A stretch of 21,723 nt of DNA, taken from IMG/VR virus record IMGVR_UViG_3300006928_000113, positions 1 through 21,723 of that record, one strand, 5' to 3'. The stretch comes from a virus. Each line of letters starts with the position of its first letter. The stretch's first letter is position 1. Below, in pieces: positions 14,304 through 21,723 of this stretch. The notes under the pieces were generated by a model, which was not told the origin of the DNA, did no database searches, and saw only the letters and a list, made by a program, of their open reading frames with translations. Both the position numbers and the translations under genes were made by a program.

Positions 14304-15776
14304 ATGGGATTATTTGCAACGGGTGGATCGTATCCAGCAGGATTAACGCCATCCCCAACAAAAACGCTTTTCGCGGGTAACTACCTTACATTTGATGCTG
14401 CATCAGGTGGAGGTACATTCGCACAACAATTCCTACCTGACGTTTATGAAAAAGAAGTAGAAAGATATGGAAACAGATCTGTAGCTTCTTTTCTAAGAAT
14501 GGTAGGAGCTGAAATTCCTTCTGCTTCAGATCAAATAATTTGGTCAGAGCAAGGAAGATTACACATCGCATACAGCGGTGCAAGTGCTAATACATCAACT
14601 GGTGTAATTACACAAAACGGACATGCTATTAGAGTCGGACAAACTGTCGCTGTTATTGAAGCAGGGAACCATCCTAATGATGGTGTTGTTTGGACTGCTG
14701 ATAAAGTAGTTAAAGGTGTCGTTTCTGCGGTAGCTACTAACACATTTACTGTATTAGCATACGGAGGCGCTACACTTACAGCTGCAGGACTTACTTCAGG
14801 TTCTTCTGTAACTGTAAAAGTATTTGTCTACGGTTCTGAATTTGCTAAAGGATCTGCTGGAATGGCTGGCTCAATTGATGCTGGTTTTCAGAAGTTCAGT
14901 AATTCACCAATTATCATAAAAGATAAGTACAATATTTCTGGTTCTGATACTGCTCAAATTGGGTGGGTTGAAGTTACTAGTGAGAATGGTGCTTCTGGTT
15001 ATCTTTGGTATCTAAAATCTGAGCATGAAACAAGGCTCCGTTTTGAAGATTATCTTGAAATGGGATTGGTAGAAGGTGAACTTGCCGCTGGTAGTTCAGG
15101 TGCAATTGGAGCTTCTTATAAAGGTACCGAAGGTCTCTTTGCTGCTATCGAATCAAGAGGTAATATTTATCAAAACTTTAACTCTGGAGAGAACGCATTA
15201 GATAACTCTGATGGAGGAGCAAGAAGTGCATTAGGTGATTTTGATGAAATTCTTAAAAACCTAGATAAGCAAGGCGCTATTGAAGAGAATATGATGTTCT
15301 TAAATCGTGCTACTGCTTTATCTATTGATGACATGTTAGCTGCTCAAAATTCTTACGGTGCTGGAGGTACTTCTTATGGAGTATTCCAAAACAGTGAGGA
15401 TATGGCATTAACGCTAGGTTTCAGCGGATTTAGAAGAGGTTCTTATGACTTCTATAAAACTGATTGGAAATACTTAAATGATGCTTCTACAAGAGGACTT
15501 GGTGGAAACATTGATGGTGTACTTGTACCTGCCGGTACTTCAACAGTATACGATCAATCACTTGGTAAAAATATCAAGAGACCATTCCTTCACGTAAGGT
15601 ATAGAGCTTCAGAAGCTGATGATAGAAAAATGAAATCTTGGATCACAGGATCTGTAGGTGGAGTTTATACATCTGATGTTGACGAAATGAATGTACACTT
15701 CTTATCTGAAAGATGTTTGTGTGTTCAAGGAGCTAATAACTTCGTATTATTTAAGACTGCTGCACAGGTAGCTTAA
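14304..15776 (+). CDS. Major capsid protein
   Basis: 490 residues, following the scaffold by 22 bases of A-rich leader. It begins MGLFATGGSYPAGLTPSPT and continues with the helix-rich N-arm (AQQFLPDVYEKEVERYGNR), the inserted beta-domain around 85-150 (ITQNGHAIRVGQTVAVIE), and a long spine/axial region. Composition, length, position after the scaffold and the hairpin terminator right behind it all fit an HK97-fold shell protein. Codon choice contains visibly more C-ending codons (TTC, TAC, AAC) than most neighbouring genes, as expected for a highly expressed protein. Assembled shells of hundreds of copies enclose the genome. No single signature motif proves the call, so the strongest evidence is synteny with portal and scaffold. 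Confidence 0.87.
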   Translation: MGLFATGGSYPAGLTPSPTKTLFAGNYLTFDAASGGGTFAQQFLPDVYEKEVERYGNRSVASFLRMVGAEIPSASDQIIWSEQGRLHIAYSGASANTSTGVITQNGHAIRVGQTVAVIEAGNHPNDGVVWTADKVVKGVVSAVATNTFTVLAYGGATLTAAGLTSGSSVTVKVFVYGSEFAKGSAGMAGSIDAGFQKFSNSPIIIKDKYNISGSDTAQIGWVEVTSENGASGYLWYLKSEHETRLRFEDYLEMGLVEGELAAGSSGAIGASYKGTEGLFAAIESRGNIYQNFNSGENALDNSDGGARSALGDFDEILKNLDKQGAIEENMMFLNRATALSIDDMLAAQNSYGAGGTSYGVFQNSEDMALTLGFSGFRRGSYDFYKTDWKYLNDASTRGLGGNIDGVLVPAGTSTVYDQSLGKNIKRPFLHVRYRASEADDRKMKSWITGSVGGVYTSDVDEMNVHFLSERCLCVQGANNFVLFKTAAQVA

Positions 15777-15792
15777 TATTATTTGTAAAGAT

Positions 15793-15825
15793 GGGGCACT
15801 CTAATTGGGTGCTCCTCCCTTTACT
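15793..15825 (+). terminator. Hairpin terminator after the major capsid gene
   Basis: A nine-pair stem joins GGGGCACTC (15793-15801) to GGGTGCTCC (15807-15815) around the loop TAATT, with two G-U pairs. It is followed by the T-rich run TCCCTTTACTTTTG. It begins 16 bases after the capsid stop. It probably trims or attenuates transcripts so that capsid mRNA exceeds that of the genes downstream. Confidence 0.75.
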
Positions 15826-15851
15826 TTTGTTAAATTATATTATATTATATC

Positions 15852-16664
15852 ATGAAAAAACAACAAAGTATTGAAACCGCTGATGAACAAATTGATGTTA
15901 AATCAGCACCTAAGAAAATTAAAAAAAGTAGTTGGGAATTAAAGAATAGAACTTATATGCTAAAAGGAAATAAAACTCCTTTAACATTCACATTAGCATC
16001 TAAGCATCATTCTAGGACTCCTTTAATGTGGTTTGATGAGACACAAGGCTTATCTAGAGAACTTAGATATGCAATTAATCAAAACTCACCTTTTGTAGAC
16101 GAACAAAAAGGATTATCAACATTAAGTCATATAGTATTTAAAGATGGCATGTTGTTTGTTCCAAAAGTAAATCAAGGCCTACAAAAACTTTTATCTTTAT
16201 ATCATCCTCAAAAAAATCAAACATATTATGAGGTTGATGAAGTTGCAGAAGCAACAGATGATCTTGTCGATCTTGAAATGGAGATAGAAGCTCTTAATAT
16301 GGCAAAAGAATTACCAGTAGACCACGCCGAAGCCGTTTTGCGGGTTGAGCAGGGCTCTCAGGTATCGTCTTATAAGAGTGCACAAATAAAAAGAGATATT
16401 TTATTATTTGCTAAAGAACAACCACAATTATTTTTAGAACTTGTTAAAGATGACAATGTTCAGCTTAGAAACGTAGCAATTAAAGCTGTTGAGGCTAATG
16501 TTATTAATCTAGATTCTGAACAGAGGAATTTTTATTGGACAAGCAATAAAAAGAAATTAATGACAGTACCTTTTGATGAAAATCCATATTCTGCATTTGC
16601 AGCATTTTTGAGAACAGACGAAGGAACTGAAATTTTTAAATCAATAGAAAAGAAACTTAAATAG
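15852..16664 (+). CDS. Conserved phage structural protein downstream of the capsid gene
   Basis: 270 residues. The N-terminus is Lys-rich (KKIKKSSWELKNRTYMLKG), followed by recognisable conserved segments: TPLMWFDETQGLSRELRYA, NSPFVDEQKGLSTLSHIVF, QGLQKLLSLYHPQ, an acidic middle, KRDILLFAKEQPQLF, and a C-terminal PYSAFAAFLRTDEGTEIF. The N-terminal ELRYAINQNSPFVDEQ pattern and the TDEGTEIFKSIEKKL ending are shared with proteins I recall from marine phages, where they are called structural. No enzymatic motif is seen. It lies between two terminators, so it may be separately expressed. A head-decoration or head-completion role is inferred. Bases around 16321-16380 are again richer in GC than their flanks. 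Confidence 0.72.
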   Translation: MKKQQSIETADEQIDVKSAPKKIKKSSWELKNRTYMLKGNKTPLTFTLASKHHSRTPLMWFDETQGLSRELRYAINQNSPFVDEQKGLSTLSHIVFKDGMLFVPKVNQGLQKLLSLYHPQKNQTYYEVDEVAEATDDLVDLEMEIEALNMAKELPVDHAEAVLRVEQGSQVSSYKSAQIKRDILLFAKEQPQLFLELVKDDNVQLRNVAIKAVEANVINLDSEQRNFYWTSNKKKLMTVPFDENPYSAFAAFLRTDEGTEIFKSIEKKLK

Positions 16665-16680
16665 TTTGTATATAGTGGTA

Positions 16681-16703
16681 GGGCCGCTATATGCGGCTTT
16701 ATC
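16681..16703 (+). terminator. Hairpin terminator between structural genes
   Basis: Stem GCCGC (16683-16687) pairs with GCGGC (16693-16697) around the loop TATAT, extendable by two G-U pairs at the base, followed by TTTATC. It starts about 17 bases after the preceding stop. The trailing T run is short, so strength is uncertain. It overlaps an upstream in-frame ATG of the next gene. Confidence 0.6.
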
Positions 16704-16723
16704 ATTATAATAAAAAATATAAT

Positions 16724-17407
16724 ATGGTTAGCGTAGATACAGTTTATCAAAGAGTCCAAGCTATTCTTAATAAAGAAAATCGAGGATATATGACACCTCA
16801 GGAGTATAATCTTCTAGCGAATCAAGCTCAACTAGAAATATTTGAACAATATTTTTATGATCTTAGTCAATTTAATCGAGCTGGTGAAATTACAAATGAA
16901 TACGCTAATATAATTAGTAATATAAGAGAAAAAATAAGTTTATTTAGAACAACAGCAACACTTTCATATGCAAGTAATGTTTTTGCATTACCAGAAAATT
17001 TATATAGGATAGGTACTATATATTATAATAGTGCCACAGAAATTGAAGAATTAGATCAAAATCAATTTTTATATATTAACGCATCTCCTCTAACCAAGCC
17101 AGATACAACACGCCCTGTGTTTGTTAGAAATGGTGATGATTTATCAATATATCCTACAACAATTACAAGTAGTGTTGATTGTTCATATGTTAAAATTCCT
17201 AATATAGCAGAATGGAGGTATCAAGAAATAAGTGGTACAGCATTATATGATGCTACGGTTTCTACCGACTATGATCTTCATGAATCAGAAGAGCCTGTAT
17301 TAGTATATAAAATATTAAGTTATGCTGGTCTAGTAATTAAACAGCCTGAAATTAGTACAGTAGCTGAAAGTTTAGATCAGAAAAGAATAACACAAGAAAA
17401 ATCATAA
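16724..17407 (+). CDS. Head-tail connector/neck-like protein
   Basis: 227 residues from the ATG at 16724. An in-frame ATG at 16691 exists but lies in the terminator hairpin. Its 11 extra residues (MRLYHYNKKYN) look unlike the recognisable start MVSVDTVYQRVQAIL, and the 16724 codon has the usual A-rich leader. Conserved parts are NRGYMTPQEYNLLANQAQ, IFEQYFYDLSQFN, a beta segment with VFALPENLYRIGTIYY, and PVFVRNGDDLSIYPTT. The protein ends in a helix (EPVLVYKILSYAG). It occurs beside the next gene in related marine phages. A place in the neck that joins portal and tail hub is inferred from order and helical-plus-beta layout. No function is proven. Confidence 0.75.
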   Translation: MVSVDTVYQRVQAILNKENRGYMTPQEYNLLANQAQLEIFEQYFYDLSQFNRAGEITNEYANIISNIREKISLFRTTATLSYASNVFALPENLYRIGTIYYNSATEIEELDQNQFLYINASPLTKPDTTRPVFVRNGDDLSIYPTTITSSVDCSYVKIPNIAEWRYQEISGTALYDATVSTDYDLHESEEPVLVYKILSYAGLVIKQPEISTVAESLDQKRITQEKS

Positions 17408-17410
17408 TAA

Positions 17411-18301
17411 ATGGCACTAACTACAGAAACAAATAAAGCATACTATGACGGTGGTAATAAAGGCTCATATCAGTTTATAAAATTAGCTGATATAATTAGT
17501 AATTTTATAATTTCACAAGTTGGGGATGATAAAATAATTAAAAAAACTAAAAGAGCAGAAGTTGCTTATCATGCACAAAGAGGGATACAGGAATTAAATT
17601 ATGATACCTTGGCCAATATTAAAATGCAAGAAGTAGAACTACCTTCTTCTCTAAGCTTGCCAATGCCACATGATTATGTAGATTATGTTGAAATGTATTT
17701 TATAAATGATTCCGGTATTAAATATTATATTCATGAAAGTAACTTATCACTAGAACCAACTGCTGTATTGCAAGATTCCGCTGGTAATTATTTGTATGAT
17801 AGTAATGGAGGTTTATTGACTGGGGCACAATCAATAACTAGAGATAGATTCAAAACATCAACATCAGAAGACATTTCTGGTAAAGATACAAATATTAATT
17901 TTTTGGAAGAAGGATATGGATATAACGTAGACTATGGTAAGCGCTATGGCTTAAACCCTGCTTATGCTACAAAAAACGGATTTTTTACTATAAATAAAGA
18001 TAATGGTACAATAAGTTTTAGTAGTGACTTAAAAGATAAATTAATAGTAATAACATATGTAACAGATGGCTTGAATAATGATGATGATATGGAAGTTCAT
18101 AAATTTGCTGAAGAAGCTATTTATAAATGTATTGCTTATGGTGTTATGTCTGCTAAATCTAATATACCTGAATATCAAATAAATAGAGTTAAAAAAGAAA
18201 AAAGAGCTGCAATTAGATCAGCTAAATTAAGACTTTCCAAAATAAGTGTTCCGGATATTATCCAAACAATGCGCATTAAATCAAAACAAATAAAAAAATA
18301 G
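17411..18301 (+). CDS. Second connector/tail-adaptor-like protein
   Basis: 296 residues, three bases after the previous stop. Recognisable parts are IKLADIISNFIISQVG, RAEVAYHAQRGIQELNYDT (a helix near 50-70), LPMPHDYVDYVEMYFIN (a beta strand pair), a variable middle, and the helical C-terminus HKFAEEAIYKCIAYGVMSA then NIPEYQINRVKKEKRAAIR. Helices flanking a beta insertion resemble gatekeeper/tail-tubular-A style adaptors (T7 gp11, P22 gp4). The order two adaptors then a giant hub is what a short-tailed phage needs to build its neck. Assignment is by synteny and general shape. A strictly structural ring role is likely but unproven. Confidence 0.72.
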   Translation: MALTTETNKAYYDGGNKGSYQFIKLADIISNFIISQVGDDKIIKKTKRAEVAYHAQRGIQELNYDTLANIKMQEVELPSSLSLPMPHDYVDYVEMYFINDSGIKYYIHESNLSLEPTAVLQDSAGNYLYDSNGGLLTGAQSITRDRFKTSTSEDISGKDTNINFLEEGYGYNVDYGKRYGLNPAYATKNGFFTINKDNGTISFSSDLKDKLIVITYVTDGLNNDDDMEVHKFAEEAIYKCIAYGVMSAKSNIPEYQINRVKKEKRAAIRSAKLRLSKISVPDIIQTMRIKSKQIKK

Positions 18302-18306
18302 CTTAG

Positions 18307-21300
18307 ATGCCTGAAATAAAACACACTTTCTTATCCGGTCGAATGAATAAAGATCTGGATGAGAGGCTTATACCAAATGGAGAATACATTGACGCTTTAA
18401 ACATACAAATCTCGTCCTCTGAGAGTTCCGATGTTGGAGCAGTAGAAAATTTACCAGGTAATAAATTGTTATCTAGTATTCCAACAGCTAACAATGCAAC
18501 TGTTATAGGCTCATATGCTTATACATTGAAGGATAAAGTGTATTGGTTTTTAACTTCAGATACTTCAGATGCTGTTTATGAGTTTGATGAAAAAACTGGT
18601 ATTTCAAAACCTATTATTTTTGATGCTAAAGCTAGCAATGATGGAGTATTAAACTCTATTGGAATCAGGGGGAATGCAGACGGTGAATTAATATTATATG
18701 ATTTTGCAGAAGGAAGTATAAATAATTTGCTAGGAACAACAATACCGACATCTATAAAAGGGCAAGGGCTAGTTGGGAATAACATTGTTTTAACAATAGA
18801 CAGTAAAGAAATAATAATATCTATACCTAAAAACACTACTATATTAAGAAATGCTGATAATGAATTAACATTTAAAAATATAGAATATGATTATAGTGAT
18901 TTTGGTGGTATAGATATTTCTTTTTCATATACAACAAGCGGAGTATTAAACTTTTCAAAGGATAATCTTATAACAGGTATAAATATAATAGATGGATTAT
19001 TATTTTGGACAGATAATTTTAATCAACCTAGAAGAATAAATATTAAAGATTTTAGCAGAGGAAATATTGAAGAGGGGAAAGACACTAAAATTTCTTTTGA
19101 GAAAAAACAAAGCGACGGTAGCGTAGTAACTGAAACAAGACCGTTTATAGAAGATGACATTTCTGTTATCAAAAAAGCACCTATGAAAAGTCCTTCTTTA
19201 ATACTTAAAGATACTAAAATTGAGGGTGTAAATGAAATAACAGAAACATTTAATTTATTTGAGAAAGAAGCAGGGGATGATATAATATTATCAAATGTTG
19301 ACCCCTTACCCACTTGGAAAATAGGAGATAAAATTTCAATTACTAACAGTGAATTAAATGCGAGTGAAATTACAGCGGTAGTCTCTGAAATAGAAGCAAG
19401 TAAAAGTGAAGAAGAAACAACTGGGTGGCAAAAAACCTCTACAACTAATTATACAAATTATATTAAATTAAATATAAAATCTCTTGACATAGATGGGGAT
19501 GATGAAATAAATAATGCGGTTGAAGCTTGGCAATTAGAACTTGAGGAGGGGGACCCTATTTATGAATTAACATTTGTAAGATTTGCTTATAGATGGAAAT
19601 ATAAAGACGGAGAATATTCTTCTTTATCCCCTTTTACAGTGCCTGCATTTATACCCGGGGAGCATCAATATGATACTCAAATTGGGCTTAATTATGGCAT
19701 GCTAAATGAACTTAAAAAAATTATTTTAAAAGATTTTGATTTAGGAGGAAGTGATGTAGAATCAATTGATGTTGTATTTAAAGAAGTAAAAAATTCAAAT
19801 ATATATACCCTTCAAAATAAGAAAAAATTAGACTTTCCAGATGTTTACGAAATAACAAAAGAACAAATCCACGCTGTTTTACCTAATGACCAATTATTAA
19901 GGCAATGGGATAATGTGCCTAGGCGTGCACTAGCACAAGAAATAACAGCTAATAGGATTATATATGGTAATTATGTACAAAATTATGATATTTTAGAAGA
20001 TCCTGAATTTGCAGTAAAATTAAAAGGAGGGGAAACAGAACATAACCGTAGTATAAAATCAAATAGAAATTATCAAATTGGGGTGGTGTACACGGATGAG
20101 TATAATAGACAGTCTCCAGTTCTTTCTAATGATTCAGGTAGTATTAAAATTGGTAAAGAAAATTCTACTGTTAAAAACCAATTTGAAATATCTTTAAAAA
20201 ATAATCCGCCTGCTTGGGCAACACATTATAAGTTTTTTGTAAAAGACACTTCTTCAGAATATTATAATATAGCAGCAGATAGATTTTATGTAGATGAATC
20301 TACTGGCCTTGTTTATGTATCATTTTCTTCTTCTGATAGGAATAAAATTACAGAAGATACTTATCTATTCTTAAAAAAGAAGCATGGCAGTGATGACCCT
20401 ATAACATCAGATGATAATAGATACAAAATATTAGATATTTATAATGAAGCTCCTGATTTTGTATGTTCTAGAAAAACCCTTAAGGACACCTTTGACAAAG
20501 TAATATTTGATACTGCTTTTGGGCAAGGGGGCTCAACCCAAAATACAAGAACCCCAAACCAAACTCCTACAGGTGGTGGGGAAGTTGTTCTTATTGCAAA
20601 AGTTGATGGTGGAGAAGTTAGTGCTGGCAAACAAACTAATATAAAACCTGGTAATTATATATCTTTTAAAACCGGGGAAAGTGAAACAAACCGTTATGAG
20701 ATAAGAGAAATGGAAACGCATATTGATGGGTCGGTTGAAGTAAGAATAAAAATTGAAGGGCAATTTGGGGAAGAAGTTGAAGAATTATATGCTCCTGACG
20801 GGAAGTTTTTAGAGGAAAATAATGTGGTTATGAAAGTTTGGGCTGAAGAAACTCGCCCTGGTGACACGGAGTTTGATGGAAGATTTTTTGTAAAATTATT
20901 AGGAAATAATACTTTTACTACTGCTATAAAAGGAGATGATGATTATGTAATAAAAAAATCATTTTTAATGGACTCTCAATGGCGACAACACAAGCTCACT
21001 CAAGACATCAAGAGATATAGGAATAGCACCCCAAACCATTTAGATTATCCTTTATATATTGTTATAGGCGATAATGGAGAAGGGGGTGGGCCTAATCTTA
21101 CTATTAGTCACAAAGATGGTGGGGATTATGATCTTTTAATTGAGGAATGTAATCATAGAGTTGAACCAGCAGTTATACAAAGTTTTCACGTGGGTGCTTT
21201 TATTAGATTTAGTAATCATGATACTATATATCATATTGGGGAAATAAAAGAAGAATTTAGTGAAGGGAAAAAACAGATGATAGGCGGGGGTAAAAATAAA

Positions 21301-21723
21301 ATATATCGAAGATACTTAAAATTTACCGATGCAAAGCACGACACAAGAACTGGATTAACAACATCTTTAGGATTAACAAAAAACGAAGGTAAAGACAAAG
21401 CAGAAAAACTTGACGTACAAATATTAGGAGAAGCAGATACAAATAAAATACCTTTTTCTGAAAAAGCAGCAATATTTGAAACAGAACCAGCAGACAACAA
21501 AGTAGAGCTTAATCTGTATTATGAAACAGAAAAAGCTTTCCCAATAAGTGAACATGGTAAGGCCAATACTATTGATTGGTTTAATGTGTTTTGTTTTGGC
21601 AATGGAGTAGAGTCCAATAGAATAAGGGATGATTACAATGCTCCTTATATAAATAGTGGTGTAAAAGCATCTACAACTTTAGCAGAGCCATTTAAAGAAG
21701 AACATAAATTTAATGGCCTTATA
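18307..21723 (+). CDS. Giant tail-hub protein, stabilisation/muzzle/nozzle-like (3' end outside window)
   Basis: I read this frame codon by codon from ATG 18307 to the last base with no stop, giving at least 1139 residues. It starts five bases after the adaptor gene. The N-terminus (MPEIKHTFLSGRMNKDLDER, LIPNGEYIDALNIQI, then GAVENLPGNKLL) is a signature I recognise from tail stabilisation/nozzle proteins of short-tailed marine and crAss-like phages. Repeated strand-turn motifs suggest a beta-propeller and further barrels (ITGINIIDGLLFWTDNF, RIIYGNYVQNYD, YQIGVVYTDEYNRQSP). The last visible part (FCFGNGVESNRIRDDYNAP, about 1096-1114, then VKASTTLAEPFKEEH) is also typical of the group. It would form the tail tube below the connectors and keep DNA in the head. 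It is truncated by the window edge. Confidence 0.8.
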   Translation, partial: MPEIKHTFLSGRMNKDLDERLIPNGEYIDALNIQISSSESSDVGAVENLPGNKLLSSIPTANNATVIGSYAYTLKDKVYWFLTSDTSDAVYEFDEKTGISKPIIFDAKASNDGVLNSIGIRGNADGELILYDFAEGSINNLLGTTIPTSIKGQGLVGNNIVLTIDSKEIIISIPKNTTILRNADNELTFKNIEYDYSDFGGIDISFSYTTSGVLNFSKDNLITGINIIDGLLFWTDNFNQPRRINIKDFSRGNIEEGKDTKISFEKKQSDGSVVTETRPFIEDDISVIKKAPMKSPSLILKDTKIEGVNEITETFNLFEKEAGDDIILSNVDPLPTWKIGDKISITNSELNASEITAVVSEIEASKSEEETTGWQKTSTTNYTNYIKLNIKSLDIDGDDEINNAVEAWQLELEEGDPIYELTFVRFAYRWKYKDGEYSSLSPFTVPAFIPGEHQYDTQIGLNYGMLNELKKIILKDFDLGGSDVESIDVVFKEVKNSNIYTLQNKKKLDFPDVYEITKEQIHAVLPNDQLLRQWDNVPRRALAQEITANRIIYGNYVQNYDILEDPEFAVKLKGGETEHNRSIKSNRNYQIGVVYTDEYNRQSPVLSNDSGSIKIGKENSTVKNQFEISLKNNPPAWATHYKFFVKDTSSEYYNIAADRFYVDESTGLVYVSFSSSDRNKITEDTYLFLKKKHGSDDPITSDDNRYKILDIYNEAPDFVCSRKTLKDTFDKVIFDTAFGQGGSTQNTRTPNQTPTGGGEVVLIAKVDGGEVSAGKQTNIKPGNYISFKTGESETNRYEIREMETHIDGSVEVRIKIEGQFGEEVEELYAPDGKFLEENNVVMKVWAEETRPGDTEFDGRFFVKLLGNNTFTTAIKGDDDYVIKKSFLMDSQWRQHKLTQDIKRYRNSTPNHLDYPLYIVIGDNGEGGGPNLTISHKDGGDYDLLIEECNHRVEPAVIQSFHVGAFIRFSNHDTIYHIGEIKEEFSEGKKQMIGGGKNKIYRRYLKFTDAKHDTRTGLTTSLGLTKNEGKDKAEKLDVQILGEADTNKIPFSEKAAIFETEPADNKVELNLYYETEKAFPISEHGKANTIDWFNVFCFGNGVESNRIRDDYNAPYINSGVKASTTLAEPFKEEHKFNGLI

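Noticed and set aside
15777-15792. TATTATTTG-like word as a Bacteroidota promoter element
   Set aside because: It does not match TAnnTTTG spacing, lies upstream of a terminator hairpin, and no partner -33 element is evident.
18303-21500. Several minus-strand open frames of 63-96 codons under the last gene
   Set aside because: The plus strand is one uninterrupted frame of over 1100 codons with a recognisable N-terminus and C-terminal segment; the antisense frames are shadows.
1-21723. tRNA genes, CRISPR arrays, insertion sequences, integrase or attachment sites
   Set aside because: I saw no cloverleaf-like or regularly spaced repeat structures, no transposase or recombinase motifs and no flanking duplications. 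The only repeats are intragenic.

Overview
This window looks like part of the morphogenesis region of a tailed double-stranded DNA bacteriophage, probably a marine one with a short (podovirus-like) tail. Every gene I can support lies on the + strand. They are packed tightly with overlaps or gaps of a few bases, and the only clear terminator-like hairpins flank the gene after the capsid gene. The DNA is AT-rich (hand counts of about 27-28% GC in ordinary stretches). Almost no start codon has a Shine-Dalgarno sequence; starts sit behind A/T-only leaders. That start style, plus several small proteins of types I associate with phages of Bacteroidota, makes a flavobacterial or related host the best guess. 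This is an inference, not proof.

Layout. (1) 1-6207 is a receptor-binding/fibre cassette: the end of a LamG-type lectin protein, a 3-TM holin, a small beta-sandwich protein, two large fibre-like proteins with related N-termini (one ending in a long polyglycine adhesin-like domain), a conserved marine-phage protein, a decapeptide-repeat fibre and a fibrinogen-like-motif protein. (2) 6204-8363 carries accessory genes: a probable 2-oxoglutarate/Fe(II) oxygenase overlapping the last adhesin, two very small genes, a coiled-coil protein, a conserved small protein, a protein that looks like two GroES/Cpn10-like halves, and a small helical protein that could be the small terminase. (3) 8363-15776 is the packaging and head block: large terminase, portal, scaffold-like protein and major capsid protein, then a terminator. 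(4) 15852-21723 holds a conserved structural protein, a second terminator, two connector-like proteins, and the first 1139 codons of a very large tail-hub (stabilisation/muzzle/nozzle-type) protein that runs off the window.

How it fits together: the terminase pumps DNA through the portal into a shell of major capsid protein built on the scaffold. The connector proteins and the large hub protein then close the portal and form the short tail. The fibre cassette supplies host recognition, and the holin times lysis. No endolysin, integrase, replication gene, tRNA or CRISPR array is visible.

The points most worth a second look are: a sharp GC- and codon-usage island inside the terminase gene (about 53% GC against about 28%); the oxygenase translationally coupled to an adhesin; the tandem GroES-like protein; and the strongly modular fibre cassette, with an exact 72-residue triple repeat, a 10-residue repeat, and in-frame DNA repeats in the polyglycine domain.
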